Part shown: one piece after another, positions 54,919-63,691 of the stretch
How the letters are laid out: every line of letters starts with the position of its first letter
Position numbering within the stretch: the stretch's first letter is position 1
DNA from: Balneola sp. EhC07
GTDB taxonomy: Bacteria > Bacteroidota > Rhodothermia > Balneolales > Balneolaceae
Assembly (NCBI RefSeq): GCF_001650905.1
Contig: NZ_LXYG01000019.1
Location: 124,001 to 188,000, forward strand
Direction: 5' to 3'
Length of the DNA: 64,000 nucleotides
The notes under the pieces: model-generated
The model's database searches: none
The model's input: the letters and a program-made list of their open reading frames with translations, nothing else
What the model was told of the DNA's origin: nothing
Position numbers and translations under genes: made by a program

Positions 54919-57900
54919 TTACCAATCTATCTCCAACACTCTTCCCGGCGTCCAAGGTGCATCTGTTCCCTTAAGTTTATTATCGATTTCAGGAATATCT
55001 GTGTTCATGATCTCTTTTAGCATTTCAATTACAGGTTTCAACTGTTTCTTAGCAATTTCAGCAACCCGTTTTGACGTTCCGGTTGGATCAGAGGTTGAAG
55101 AAGTTCCGGCTCCAATCGCATTATTTATTCTGGAATTTAACGATGGAGCTCGTTGAATTTCCAAGCGTCCCGCTAATCGATCACCAAACATGATCATATT
55201 AATTTCGTCCAGTTTTTCTTCCAACTGTTCAATATCTGAGGCTAAGCCCGATGGTGCATCACTACCAAGAGCTTTTAATGCACCTTTGTAATATTGAAGT
55301 CGTTCCTGAGCTTCTCCTACCGCACTTCTTGCACTATTGGCTGCTTTTGAGAGCTGATTTAGTTGCTTGTGAAAAGCCAACATCGCTTCAGGATCTTCTG
55401 CCGGTAAAGTCACATTACCTAAAGATCTTACTTCAAAGCTCTGTGCTTCGGTTAATTGAGTAACTTCTCCATCAATATTTTTTGATAATTCAACAGTATA
55501 CATTCCCGGAAGAACCATCAAGCCTGAACTGAAATCTTTAGACTGATCAGCGTCTCTGGTATTTAATCTTGTGATCTGTGGGTATGTGAGATCCCAGTAA
55601 ATTCTGTTGATCCCTTTTCTCGGAGACGTTTTTAATTCGCGAACTACATCCCCATTAGCATCCTTCACTGTAAAGATCAGGAATGGTGCTTCTTCCTCTT
55701 CTTCCGCTTTTAATTGCTCATAAGTTGGGTAATAAACCGTCTCCCCGTCTTTTCTTTTTTTAGCTTCTTCTGCTTCGCGAATAGCTTTCTTAGTTTTATA
55801 TCCGTCTTTTAAATAGTAAGTGAAAGCAGCACCGAATTCAGGGTTCTCTCCCAGAAAGTAGTCCTCACCCTGAAAACCTTTTGGTCCCAGCCAACTGATA
55901 GTATTGCTTGCTGCAATTCTGCTGTACGGCTGATATTGATAAGCATGTCTTGTAGAAAATAAATGAGCTTCTTTTTCTGCAACTTCCTTCGATAATTCCT
56001 GAAGTGCAGAATAATCATCCATTACATAGAAACTTCTACCAAAAGTACCTAATACAAGATCGTTTTCTCTTTTTTGGATATCAATATCGCGAACCGCTAC
56101 GGTCGGCAATCCTTTGTTCAATTCTTTCCAGTATTCACCACCATCAATGGAAGCAAACATGCTGAATTCTGTTCCAACGAATAGCAGGTTGCCTGTTTCG
56201 AAATCTTCTGCAATTGAATATACAGAACCTTTTTCCGGTAAATTATTCGCTATCGATTTCCACGACTTACCTAAGTTTGTACTCTTTAAAATGTATGGCT
56301 TAAAATCACCATTCTTGTGATTGTTAAATGCTACATAAACGGTATTTATGTCATGCTCTGATGCGATCAGTTCATTTACATACACCATATCCGGCACACC
56401 GGGAAACTTGTCATATTTATTCCAGGTTTCTCCTCCATCTTCAGATACATGAACCAATCCGTCATCGGTTCCGGCGTACAGCAAATTCTCATCTAATGGT
56501 GATTCTGCTAGAGCAACAATACTTCCATATACTGAAGTAGAAGCATTTTTTGCAATGGCATCCATCGGCCACACTTTATCCATCACTTCAAATTTATTTC
56601 GATCCAGTTGACGCGTAAGATCACCACTAACTTCTCTCCAACTTTGTCCCATATCATCACTTCTGAGTACACGATCGGAAGCGAAATACAGTCTCTCGTT
56701 GTCATGAGTACTTATAAAAAATGGTGAATCCCAATTCCAGTTATAATCATAATCTGCATCAGGAGCTTGTGGCCTGATATTCTGCTGTTCACCACTTTGC
56801 TTGTCAAATCGTGCTAATCCACCATATTGAGATTGTGCATACACAATATTCGGGTTGGTTGGATCAACATGAGGTTCAAATCCATCCCCAAGCACTGTCA
56901 CAAACCATTCATCATCGTTGATTCCGGTTGTGGCGTTTGTTCGGGAAGGTCCGCCTAAAGTGAAATTATCCTGAGTTCCGCCGTAGATATTATAGAACGG
57001 CTCTGCATTATCAGCGGCTACTTTATAGAATTGAGTTACCGGAAGGTTGGTGAAAAATCTCCATGTCTTTCCACGGTCAAACGACTCATACACTCCACCA
57101 TCATTCCCGTTCAACAAGTGATTCGGATTATCAGGATTGATCCAGAGCGCATGATTATCAATATGTTTATTCTTCTCGCCTACATTATTGAAAGTCTTTC
57201 CTCCGTCTTCAGAAACTCCGGAATACGTATTCATTACATACACCAGGTCTACATCCACAGGATCAGCGATCACTTCCTGATAATAATTTCCGCTTGATGA
57301 ATAATTACTCTGCTTTTCCCACGATTCTCCTCTGTCATCAGAACGATAAAAGCCGCTTTTGCCTGATTCTGCTTCAACAACCGCATAAACCACATCCGGA
57401 TTTGCAGGAGAAATATCCATTCCGATTCTTCCGATGTCTCCGCCCGGCATTCCTCTCATTGTTTTCTTCCAGGTTTTTCCGGCATCCGTAGATTTATAAA
57501 CAGCCGATTCCGGTCCCCCACTGATATATGTAAATACTCTTCTTCTTCGCTGATGAGCCGTTGCATACAACACATCAGGATCTCTCGGATCCATGTGCAC
57601 TTCATTTACTCCGGTATGCTCGCTGATTTCCAATACTTTCTCCCAATTCTCGCCACCGTCCGTAGTTTTGTACAGTCCACGATCTCCGCCGGAACTCCAA
57701 AGTGGCCCGGTTGCCGCTACATAAACCACATCTGAATCTCTGGGATCAATTTCTATCATTCCGATATGCTCAGAATTCTTCAGTCCCATATGTTTCCAGC
57801 TTTTGCCACCGTCAATGGATTTGTATACTCCATCACCGTAAGCCACACTTCGCTGATTGTTATTTTCTCCCGTTCCAACCCAAACCACATTGTGATTGTT

Positions 57901-58206
57901 TGGGTCCATCGCTACAAAACCGATGGAGTAAGAGCCTTCGTTATCAAAAACCGGCTTAAGCGAAATCCCACCATTCTCCGTTTTCCATACTCCACCTGAC
58001 GCCGTTGCAATATAAAACTCACTGTGGTTGTCAGGATTTACAGCAAAATCCGAGATCCTTCCGGAAGTAAAAGCCGGACCGATACTTCTGAACTCGAGGC
58101 TGTTCCAGGCAATATTATAACGGGAGTCTTTATCTGATCTTTGGGCAAAAAGTGATGTTGCGCTGATCATCAACACAAGGGCTAGTAAGGAAGTAAATCG
58201 TTTCAT
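54919..58206 (-). CDS. Large secreted BNR/sortilin-type beta-propeller protein
   Basis: 1095 residues. The signal peptide ends at SLFAQ (about residue 22). About ten Asp-box motifs of the S-x-D-x-G-x-x-W type are visible: SIDGGKSWK, TTDGGENWE, STDAGKTWK, SDDRGESWE, SFDRGKTWR, SDDMGQSWR, SEDGGETWN, STNLGKSWK and SIDGGEYWK. These fill about 40-720 and indicate one or two large beta-propellers as in Vps10/sortilin-like proteins. The C-terminal part has an Ig-like module (VYYPTYEQL...GMYTVELSKNI) and a helical tail near 965-1060. No catalytic residues identified; often a surface protein in this phylum. Confidence 0.88.
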   Translation of the reverse strand: MKRFTSLLALVLMISATSLFAQRSDKDSRYNIAWNSLEFRSIGPAFTSGRISDFAVNPDNHSEFYIATASGGVWKTENGGISLKPVFDNEGSYSIGFVAMDPNNHNVVWVGTGENNNQRSVAYGDGVYKSIDGGKSWKHMGLKNSEHIGMIEIDPRDSDVVYVAATGPLWSSGGDRGLYKTTDGGENWEKVLEISEHTGVNEVHMDPRDPDVLYATAHQRRRRVFTYISGGPESAVYKSTDAGKTWKKTMRGMPGGDIGRIGMDISPANPDVVYAVVEAESGKSGFYRSDDRGESWEKQSNYSSSGNYYQEVIADPVDVDLVYVMNTYSGVSEDGGKTFNNVGEKNKHIDNHALWINPDNPNHLLNGNDGGVYESFDRGKTWRFFTNLPVTQFYKVAADNAEPFYNIYGGTQDNFTLGGPSRTNATTGINDDEWFVTVLGDGFEPHVDPTNPNIVYAQSQYGGLARFDKQSGEQQNIRPQAPDADYDYNWNWDSPFFISTHDNERLYFASDRVLRSDDMGQSWREVSGDLTRQLDRNKFEVMDKVWPMDAIAKNASTSVYGSIVALAESPLDENLLYAGTDDGLVHVSEDGGETWNKYDKFPGVPDMVYVNELIASEHDINTVYVAFNNHKNGDFKPYILKSTNLGKSWKSIANNLPEKGSVYSIAEDFETGNLLFVGTEFSMFASIDGGEYWKELNKGLPTVAVRDIDIQKRENDLVLGTFGRSFYVMDDYSALQELSKEVAEKEAHLFSTRHAYQYQPYSRIAASNTISWLGPKGFQGEDYFLGENPEFGAAFTYYLKDGYKTKKAIREAEEAKKRKDGETVYYPTYEQLKAEEEEEAPFLIFTVKDANGDVVRELKTSPRKGINRIYWDLTYPQITRLNTRDADQSKDFSSGLMVLPGMYTVELSKNIDGEVTQLTEAQSFEVRSLGNVTLPAEDPEAMLAFHKQLNQLSKAANSARSAVGEAQERLQYYKGALKALGSDAPSGLASDIEQLEEKLDEINMIMFGDRLAGRLEIQRAPSLNSRINNAIGAGTSSTSDPTGTSKRVAEIAKKQLKPVIEMLKEIMNTDIPEIDNKLKGTDAPWTPGRVLEIDW

Positions 58207-58560
58207 CTTAATCTGATTGATTTCTGATAGTTAGTGGCTTAGAATAATTAAATATGAGTTCTAATGTGTTTAAAATTTGTATTTGGGGGTTAGTAAAGTT
58301 GTCTCCTTAAGGGAAGGAATTCTAGTAATATTTCATAATCTTAAACCTTTAGATATAGGACTTTGAAAAATTCATTTGATAATTTAAAGCTTCCAGAAAA
58401 CATGGGTATTAGTAAACTTGAAGAAATATAGAATCCTAAGCTATTTTTTTAATCAACGACTTGTAAAAGCGAAATCTTTATGTTTTCTGGTGGTTTTTGG
58501 TACTTTTGTCCATACAAAAGTACGAAGAGCCAAATAGTTGTGTTCACGATTTTGAAGTAG

Positions 58561-58735
58561 AAAAAACCTCCTCTGTCTCTCTGTCTGCCGACAAAGGCAG
58601 ACTCCTGCTACAGGAGGATGACTCGCTGATAAAATTCAGATTCAACTCTTGAATTCCCCTCCTTATCCAAGGAGGGGCGAACTACTCAGAACCCAAAAAT
58701 TTGTTTGGGAACCGGGGAGGTACGTTCCCAACGCA
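58561..58735. repeat. Dispersed CCTCC/GGAGG repeat, copy B, with a nested palindrome
   Basis: Matches 14542-14695 along most of its length. The GAATTCCCCTCC...GGGGCGAACTACTCAGAA core is identical. At 58580-58601 a 22-nt palindrome (TCTGTCTGCC...AGGCAGA) is inserted exactly where copy A runs straight through. Confidence 0.85.
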
Positions 58736-58795
58736 GGTGCATACAGAGTCTTTGTTCTTGAATTGTCGCAGCTGATTTAGAATCGGCTCCTTACA

Positions 58796-58845
58796 AAGAT
58801 CCTGAAACAATACTGTATCAAGTTCAGCACATGGTTCAAGATGAC
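58796..58845. repeat. Interrupted GATCCTG..GATGAC repeat arm
   Basis: Matches the right arm of the 51860-51886 element (AAGATCCTGAAACA, then GTTCAAGATGAC), but with 24 extra bases at about 58810-58833 between the two halves. Confidence 0.6.
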
Positions 58846-58871
58846 GGACTACTACTTTATTACTAACTGAT

Positions 58872-59591
58872 TCAATCAATCCTGCCATTCAACTGCTTTT
58901 GTAGCTCTTTCCAGTTTGGCAGAAACTGAGTCATAAAATTTTTGAAACGCTGGTTATGCAAACGTTCATGGAGATGAACCATCTCGTGAACCACCACATA
59001 CTCCAATAACTCCGGAGATTTTTTAGCCAGTTCTAAACTCAGCCAGATTCTTTTATCCCTGATATTACAAGTACCCCATCTGGTTTTCATCTTTTTAACG
59101 CCGAACTCGTTCACCGAGACCTTCATGATCGGTTCCCATTTTTCGATGAGCTTAGGTATCTCATTTTTCAGATAGATCCGGTAAAAATCATTTAAGGCTT
59201 TCTCTTTTCTGCTCTGTGTAATAATATTTCTGAAACTCAGAATTATATCGGAGCCCTGAATATTTACTCCGATCTTTTTAGCACCGTGTTGTAATTTCAA
59301 GCTGTAGTTGCCACCCTTGAATGGAATACTGTCCCCATTTTCATATTTCAGATCCGGTTCGGGCAATTGAAGAGGAGGTTTACTCAGGTGCTTTTTGATC
59401 CATCCCATTTTTTGATGAATGAATGCGATAAGCTCTTCATCTGAAATTTTAAAAGGACTGGACAGCTTCACCTCAAGAGAAACACGATTCACTTTTAGCC
59501 TGATGGTTTTGATCTTTTTACGGGTGACTAAAACGGGAATCTCATTAACAACTAAGGTATAGCTCTCTCTTTTTGGCTTTCTGTTAAACAT
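58872..59591 (-). CDS. YgjP-like zinc metallopeptidase-domain protein (DUF45)
   Basis: 239 residues from the ATG at 59591, which has GGGGGA about 10 bases upstream; a TTG at 59648 would add 19 unconserved residues. The C-terminal zinc motif is YVVVHEMVHLHERLHNQRF, an HExxH plus a downstream His as in the YgjP/M48-like (DUF45) family. Upstream KKMKTRWGTCN..RIWLSLELAKKSPELLEYVVVHE is the conserved family block. In E. coli, YgjP relatives lie in restriction or toxin contexts, but none is visible here. Cytoplasmic. The real substrate is unknown. Confidence 0.9.
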   Translation of the reverse strand: MFNRKPKRESYTLVVNEIPVLVTRKKIKTIRLKVNRVSLEVKLSSPFKISDEELIAFIHQKMGWIKKHLSKPPLQLPEPDLKYENGDSIPFKGGNYSLKLQHGAKKIGVNIQGSDIILSFRNIITQSRKEKALNDFYRIYLKNEIPKLIEKWEPIMKVSVNEFGVKKMKTRWGTCNIRDKRIWLSLELAKKSPELLEYVVVHEMVHLHERLHNQRFKNFMTQFLPNWKELQKQLNGRID

Positions 59592-59755
59592 AAAATTACA
59601 TCCCCCATAAAACAATGCTAAGCAAGCATTTAGTCGCTTATTGATCAAGCTACTATAATTTAATATAACTTGCTACGATGCGGCCTAATAATTTGTTGGA
59701 GAGATAATTCAAAAGCCCTAGTTCAAGCTTCATTTATGTTAGGTTGGTATTCTAT

Positions 59756-59787
59756 CCGTAGGGGCAATTCATGAATTGCCCCTACGG
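59756..59787. repeat. Perfect 32-nt palindrome
   Basis: CCGTAGGGGCAATTCA is followed directly by its exact reverse complement (59772-59787) with no loop. It lies between two minus-strand genes. GTAGGGGC...GCCCCTAC units are a widespread dispersed-repeat type. Confidence 0.9.
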
Positions 59788-59856
59788 GTTTTGAAATCAA
59801 TTTCTTGCGAGAAATTAATTTTTTACTCGCTTGGGTTACCGTCTACACATTTAGTT

Positions 59857-60363
59857 TTAAAGCTCGTTTGATTTCTGATATCGAAAAGATTGAATAGAAT
59901 CTATTAAATGTTCAAAATTCAATACTTCTGTACTTTCTATATCGATATTTCGAATCTCAACTAATTGATATGACCAAGGTGAACCTTGTTTAAGATGAAA
60001 GTAAAATGAAAGGATAAACCCCGGATCATCTTGAAACCACAATGTAGATACTTGATTCGAGTAGGCTATATATTTACCAATAGAATCGGTACAAACAGTA
60101 TCTACAGACTCTACAATTCTGTTTAATTCATTGGGCTCTAAATATAGTTCTGCTCTTAATGAAAGAGAATCTAAATTAATTGGAATCCCATTTATTAAAG
60201 TGTCTGAGATAACTGTTGTGTCTTTTTTACCAAGAACTTTTGGAGAAGTTGTAATCTGTTTCCAAGTATAAATCTGATATTCTGGGACATCAAATTTTGA
60301 TCTTTCACAATTCCAGAGGAATAGAATTGAAAGAAAAAAGAATAAGATTGGATAGAGTTTCAT
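59857..60363 (-). CDS. Small lipoprotein of unknown function
   Basis: 168 residues. A hydrophobic start ends at LFLWNC, a lipobox-like site (C19), and the mature part starts ERSKFDVPEYQIYTWKQI. The remainder is beta-strand-like with several short hydrophobic stretches (YSNQVSTLWFQDDPGFILSFYFHLK) and no known domain. Low-complexity-free, unremarkable base use. It is one of three small envelope genes in a row (59857-62016) that share the strand but are separated by repeat-bearing gaps. Confidence 0.68.
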   Translation of the reverse strand: MKLYPILFFFLSILFLWNCERSKFDVPEYQIYTWKQITTSPKVLGKKDTTVISDTLINGIPINLDSLSLRAELYLEPNELNRIVESVDTVCTDSIGKYIAYSNQVSTLWFQDDPGFILSFYFHLKQGSPWSYQLVEIRNIDIESTEVLNFEHLIDSIQSFRYQKSNEL

Positions 60364-60451
60364 TTAGAATCTAAAGTCTGTAACGTACTACTTTAAAGCA
60401 AGTAAAAGTCTTGCAGAACCTTCAATCTAAAAACTCAGAAGATATCTTTGG

Positions 60452-60496
60452 GGCATTATCAGAAGTAATCACTCGGAGCAGGAGTTTGGGAAAGAG
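60452..60496. repeat. CGGAGCAGGAG repeat, short copy
   Basis: Reads GGCATTATCAGAAGTAATC then CGGAGCAGGAG joined directly to TTTGGGAAAGAG. Compared with 61360-61430 it lacks the segment between the two AGGAG motifs. Confidence 0.75.
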
Positions 60497-60549
60497 GTTA
60501 AAATTTAATTTATCGGTCAAAACGAAACTTGAGTTAGGTTGAAAAAAGA

Positions 60550-61260
60550 TCAATCTGGCAATTGCTCTTTTAATTCTTCCAATCTCTTCATGTTTTGCTC
60601 TGCAAAAGGAGTTTCTTCTCCAATCAATGAAATCATTTTTCGAATTAAATTTTCAAGTTCTGATAGTTTTAATTCTGTTGGCTCCAAAACAAATTCAATT
60701 TCAAGCTTGGCTGCCCTCAAATCAGTCAGCATTAACTCTTCATTTTTAAATTGTTCAACCATTTCATCATAAACAGTATCGATTGCTTCTTTTGCTTTAT
60801 GAGGTAAATCTTTTGCTAAATAAAGACTAGAATAATTTAGAATGATGAAATTCTTTTGGGAATCAACTATTTCAGGATGAAATAAATTAACTGAATTAAG
60901 GTAATACTCAGATTCCACATAATTTCCCCTCACTAGTTCAACACTTCCAAGGTTATTATATGCACTGGCTTTTATGTTATAGTTTAGAGTAGTGTCTGCT
61001 AAAATATGATCTAGCCGTTTTTTGTGATATTTAAAAGCCTCATCATAATTGCCATAGTTCTGATTTAGAGCGGCAACATTATAAGAAAGTTGTTGTAGAT
61101 AATAGCTACTTGCTTCATTTTCCAGAGCAAATTCATACTCTGATTTTGCCTGTACAATTGAAGCGTAAATACTATTTGTGGATTCCTCAATTTCCTGAGC
61201 GAATATTGAGTTGGTAAACAAAAGAGCCCAGAGTAAATAAGAGATTGCAGTATATTTCAT
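60550..61260 (-). CDS. Exported TPR-like protein of unknown function
   Basis: 236 residues from the ATG at 61260 (an ATG at 61272 adds four). The signal peptide is SYLLWALLFTNSIFAQ. The mature part is alpha-helical with tetratricopeptide-like repeats: YNVAALNQNYGNYDEAFKYHKKRLD, ASAYNNLGSVELVRGNYVESEYYLNSV, and ILNYSSLYLAKDLPHKAKEAID. The spacing fits three TPR units, which usually bind peptides. The C-terminal ~70 residues are helical and charged. Adjacent to two other small envelope proteins; function unknown. Confidence 0.75.
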   Translation of the reverse strand: MKYTAISYLLWALLFTNSIFAQEIEESTNSIYASIVQAKSEYEFALENEASSYYLQQLSYNVAALNQNYGNYDEAFKYHKKRLDHILADTTLNYNIKASAYNNLGSVELVRGNYVESEYYLNSVNLFHPEIVDSQKNFIILNYSSLYLAKDLPHKAKEAIDTVYDEMVEQFKNEELMLTDLRAAKLEIEFVLEPTELKLSELENLIRKMISLIGEETPFAEQNMKRLEELKEQLPD

Positions 61261-61359
61261 GTTGTTTAACATATCATTATTCGAACAAGAATCCCCTCAT
61301 CCGCTCGGTTAACATCGTTGAAACTTCGTAAAAATGCTAGTTCGAAAAATTAGATTAGT

Positions 61360-61430
61360 GGCATTAACAGAAACAATCACTCGGAGCAGGAGCTCCGTTC
61401 GTTTCTCCCAAGCAGGAGCTTGGGAAAGAG
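61360..61430. repeat. CGGAGCAGGAG repeat, long copy with twin hairpins
   Basis: Two tandem hairpins, CGGAGC-AGGA-GCTCCG (61382-61397) and CCCAAGC-AGGA-GCTTGGG (61407-61424), share the same AGGA loop. The unit abuts the stop of the minus-strand gene at 61432, so it could double as a terminator. Confidence 0.85.
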
Positions 61431-61431
61431 T

Positions 61432-62016
61432 TTAAGAGTTCTTGGATATAGTTGGTGGAGCTTCAATTGGACAACCATTTATTTCACCAACTCCTCGAGA
61501 TTCATTGTGAATCGAATACCATCTGTTCAAAAGCCATATTCGTTTTTCTTGGCACATTGCGAAATAATCAGATCCATATAAATGGAATCCAATTTCAGAA
61601 TTTGTTGAGAATAAATTAGTCTCGTTCTTTAAGGCATATAAGACAGTAATGCCGCCACCTTCAGTAATTAAAGTATCTCCATTTTGCATAAGTTGCTTTT
61701 CCTGCCAAAATGAGTTTTCGCTTAAGGTGTGAAGTGTATCAGTCTTTGAACAAATTTCTGAGTTCAATATAAGTGTTGGATTTTGTAGGAATTCAAAGGA
61801 AGAAGGAACTGGTAAGTTGGAACATAAAACAAATTGTCCACCATTACTTACAAAATAGTTGACCTTTTCAGTATTCACAAAGTTGTCACTTACTTCAAGC
61901 TGACCAATTGCCTGATTAAACAATTTGTTTTCACTAAAACTGAACCACCAAAATGCGTGAATGCAGAAAACCAAGATAAACCCAATCAGAATGTATGTCT
62001 TTGATCTCTTATTCAT
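61432..62016 (-). CDS. Membrane-anchored or exported protein of unknown function
   Basis: 194 residues. A single N-terminal hydrophobic helix (TYILIGFILVFCIHAFWWF, residues 7-25) without a clear cleavage site suggests an inner-membrane anchor with a periplasmic body. The rest alternates strands and turns, with two Cys (about 62 and 84) that could form a disulfide, and a Cys-containing tail (NGCPIEAPPTISKNS). I recognise no family. The gene is bounded downstream by the twin-hairpin repeat. Confidence 0.65.
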   Translation of the reverse strand: MNKRSKTYILIGFILVFCIHAFWWFSFSENKLFNQAIGQLEVSDNFVNTEKVNYFVSNGGQFVLCSNLPVPSSFEFLQNPTLILNSEICSKTDTLHTLSENSFWQEKQLMQNGDTLITEGGGITVLYALKNETNLFSTNSEIGFHLYGSDYFAMCQEKRIWLLNRWYSIHNESRGVGEINGCPIEAPPTISKNS

Positions 62017-62088
62017 GGAAAAGTGCCTAACATATTATTACCAATACACGAATTTTCCTTATCGCTCAGTTTCAGGCAAAGAATGCCC

Positions 62089-62130
62089 CTTTCACCTTTC
62101 ACCTTTCACCTTTCACCTTTCACCTTTCAC
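62089..62130. repeat. Tandem heptamer, six units of CTTTCAC
   Basis: Six perfect copies end exactly at the last base before the TAG stop of the minus-strand carboxylase gene. On that strand the run reads GTGAAAG repeated and is in the 3' untranslated region. A 7-base unit is likely to vary in number by slippage. Confidence 0.95.
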
Positions 62131-63681
62131 CTACAACGGCAAATTATCATGCTTTTTCTTCGGCACGGTATCCACTTTGTTTTGTGAAACTTCCAGAGCT
62201 TTGATCAGTTTAGATCGGGTTTCTTCCGGCTTGATCACATCGTCAATAAATCCTCGGGCAGCTGCTCGGTACGGATGCGCAAACTCTTCAGCGTATTGTG
62301 CTTCCAGTTCTTTTTGCTTGGCTTCAGGATCGCCGGCTTTTGCAATTTCTCTTCGGAAAATGATCTCAACCGCTCCTTTACTTCCCATTACCGCGATCTC
62401 AGAAGTTGGCCATGCTACGTTATAGTCGGCTCGGATATGCTTGGAGTTCATCACATCATACGCTCCGCCATAGGCTTTACGGGTAATTACCGTCATTTTC
62501 GGAACCGTAGCTTCACAGAATGCATACAGTAATTTTGCACCGTCTTTGATTATTCCGCCCCATTCCTGATCAGTGCCCGGTAAGAATCCCGGAACATCTT
62601 CAAATACCACCAACGGAATATTGAATGCATCACAGAAACGAACAAATCGCGCTCCTTTTTTGGAAGAATTGATATCCAATACACCAGCCATCGCCAGCGG
62701 TTGATTCGCTACAATTCCGATACTTCGTCCACCCAAACGGGCAAACCCAACTACGATATTTTCAGCATATTCTTTATGCACTTCGTAGAAACTCTCTTTA
62801 TCAACAACTCCTTCGATCACATCTTTGATATCGTAAGGTTTGTTTGGATTCAACGGCACAATATCATGCAGTGCTTTTGCTTTTGCAGAATCCGGTTCTT
62901 TGGATTCGATCATTGGCACTTTTTCTTCACAGTTTTGCGGGATATACGACATCAACGTTCTGATATCCTGCAAACAAACGGCATCATTCGGAGTTGCAAA
63001 ATGAGCCACTCCTGATTTTGAGTTGTGCGTCATTGCCCCACCCAGTTCTTCCGAAGTCACTTCTTCATGCGTAACGGTTTTTACCACATTCGGTCCCGTC
63101 ACGAACATATAACTCGTATTTTCTACCATGTAAATGAAATCTGTAAGTGCCGGACTGTAGACCGCTCCACCTGCACATGGTCCCATGATCGCAGAGATCT
63201 GAGGTATCACTCCTGAAGCCATACTGTTTCTCCAGAATACTTCCGCATAACCACCGAGCGAAGAAACGCCTTCCTGAATTCTTGCTCCGCCTGAATCATT
63301 CAACCCAATTACAGGAATGCCATTTTTGAGTGCCAGATCCATCACTTTGCAAATTTTTTCGGCATGTGTTTCGGAAAGAGAACCGCCGAAAACCGTAAAA
63401 TCCTGACTGAATACATACACCGGCTTGCCGTGGACCTTTCCGTGACCGGTTACAACACCGTCTCCCAAAAACTGTTGCTCATCCAAACCAAAAGCGGTAC
63501 TTCGGTGCGTTACAAAAGCATCTATTTCATCGAACGAACCTTTATCCAGAAGCAGGTCGATGCGTTCTCTGGCAGTAAGTTTTCCTTTCTCGTGCTGCTT
63601 TTCGATGCGGGCTTTTCCACCACCCAGTTTCGATTGCTCACGAAGTTTTTCAAGACGTTCTACTTTTTCGTTCTTTTCCAT
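62131..63681 (-). CDS. pccB: Acyl-CoA carboxylase beta subunit (propionyl-CoA carboxylase type)
   Basis: 516 residues, full-length carboxyltransferase subunit that moves CO2 from biotin to propionyl- or acetyl-CoA, leading to methylmalonyl-CoA. The start motif [21 protein letters not shown], the oxyanion segments [13 protein letters not shown] and [13 protein letters not shown] in the N half, and [29 protein letters not shown] and [14 protein letters not shown] in the C half are diagnostic. The gene name is by family similarity; acetyl-CoA as substrate is not excluded. The biotin carboxylase subunit is not in the window. An acidic gene lies 10 bases upstream on the same strand. Confidence 0.93.
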   Translation of the reverse strand: MEKNEKVERLEKLREQSKLGGGKARIEKQHEKGKLTARERIDLLLDKGSFDEIDAFVTHRSTAFGLDEQQFLGDGVVTGHGKVHGKPVYVFSQDFTVFGGSLSETHAEKICKVMDLALKNGIPVIGLNDSGGARIQEGVSSLGGYAEVFWRNSMASGVIPQISAIMGPCAGGAVYSPALTDFIYMVENTSYMFVTGPNVVKTVTHEEVTSEELGGAMTHNSKSGVAHFATPNDAVCLQDIRTLMSYIPQNCEEKVPMIESKEPDSAKAKALHDIVPLNPNKPYDIKDVIEGVVDKESFYEVHKEYAENIVVGFARLGGRSIGIVANQPLAMAGVLDINSSKKGARFVRFCDAFNIPLVVFEDVPGFLPGTDQEWGGIIKDGAKLLYAFCEATVPKMTVITRKAYGGAYDVMNSKHIRADYNVAWPTSEIAVMGSKGAVEIIFRREIAKAGDPEAKQKELEAQYAEEFAHPYRAAARGFIDDVIKPEETRSKLIKALEVSQNKVDTVPKKKHDNLPL

Positions 63682-63691
63682 AGTTAGTTAA

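Larger units (their letters stand above)
58207..58871. other. Repeat-rich intergenic region
   Basis: 665 bases upstream of the BNR gene. It contains the hairpin GTACTTTTG...CAAAAGTAC (58500-58523), the CCTCC/GGAGG repeat copy B (58561-58735), and an interrupted GATCCTG..GATGAC unit (58796-58845). The first 290 bases are A/T-rich without recognisable structure, possibly promoter DNA of the BNR gene. No supported gene. Confidence 0.75.

Noticed and set aside
58682-58888. 68-codon minus-strand frame upstream of the YgjP-like gene's end
   Set aside because: It lies in the repeat region and overlaps the YgjP-like gene stop; no support.
62089-62130. CRISPR-like repeat array
   Set aside because: Units are 7 bases with no spacers; it is a simple tandem repeat.
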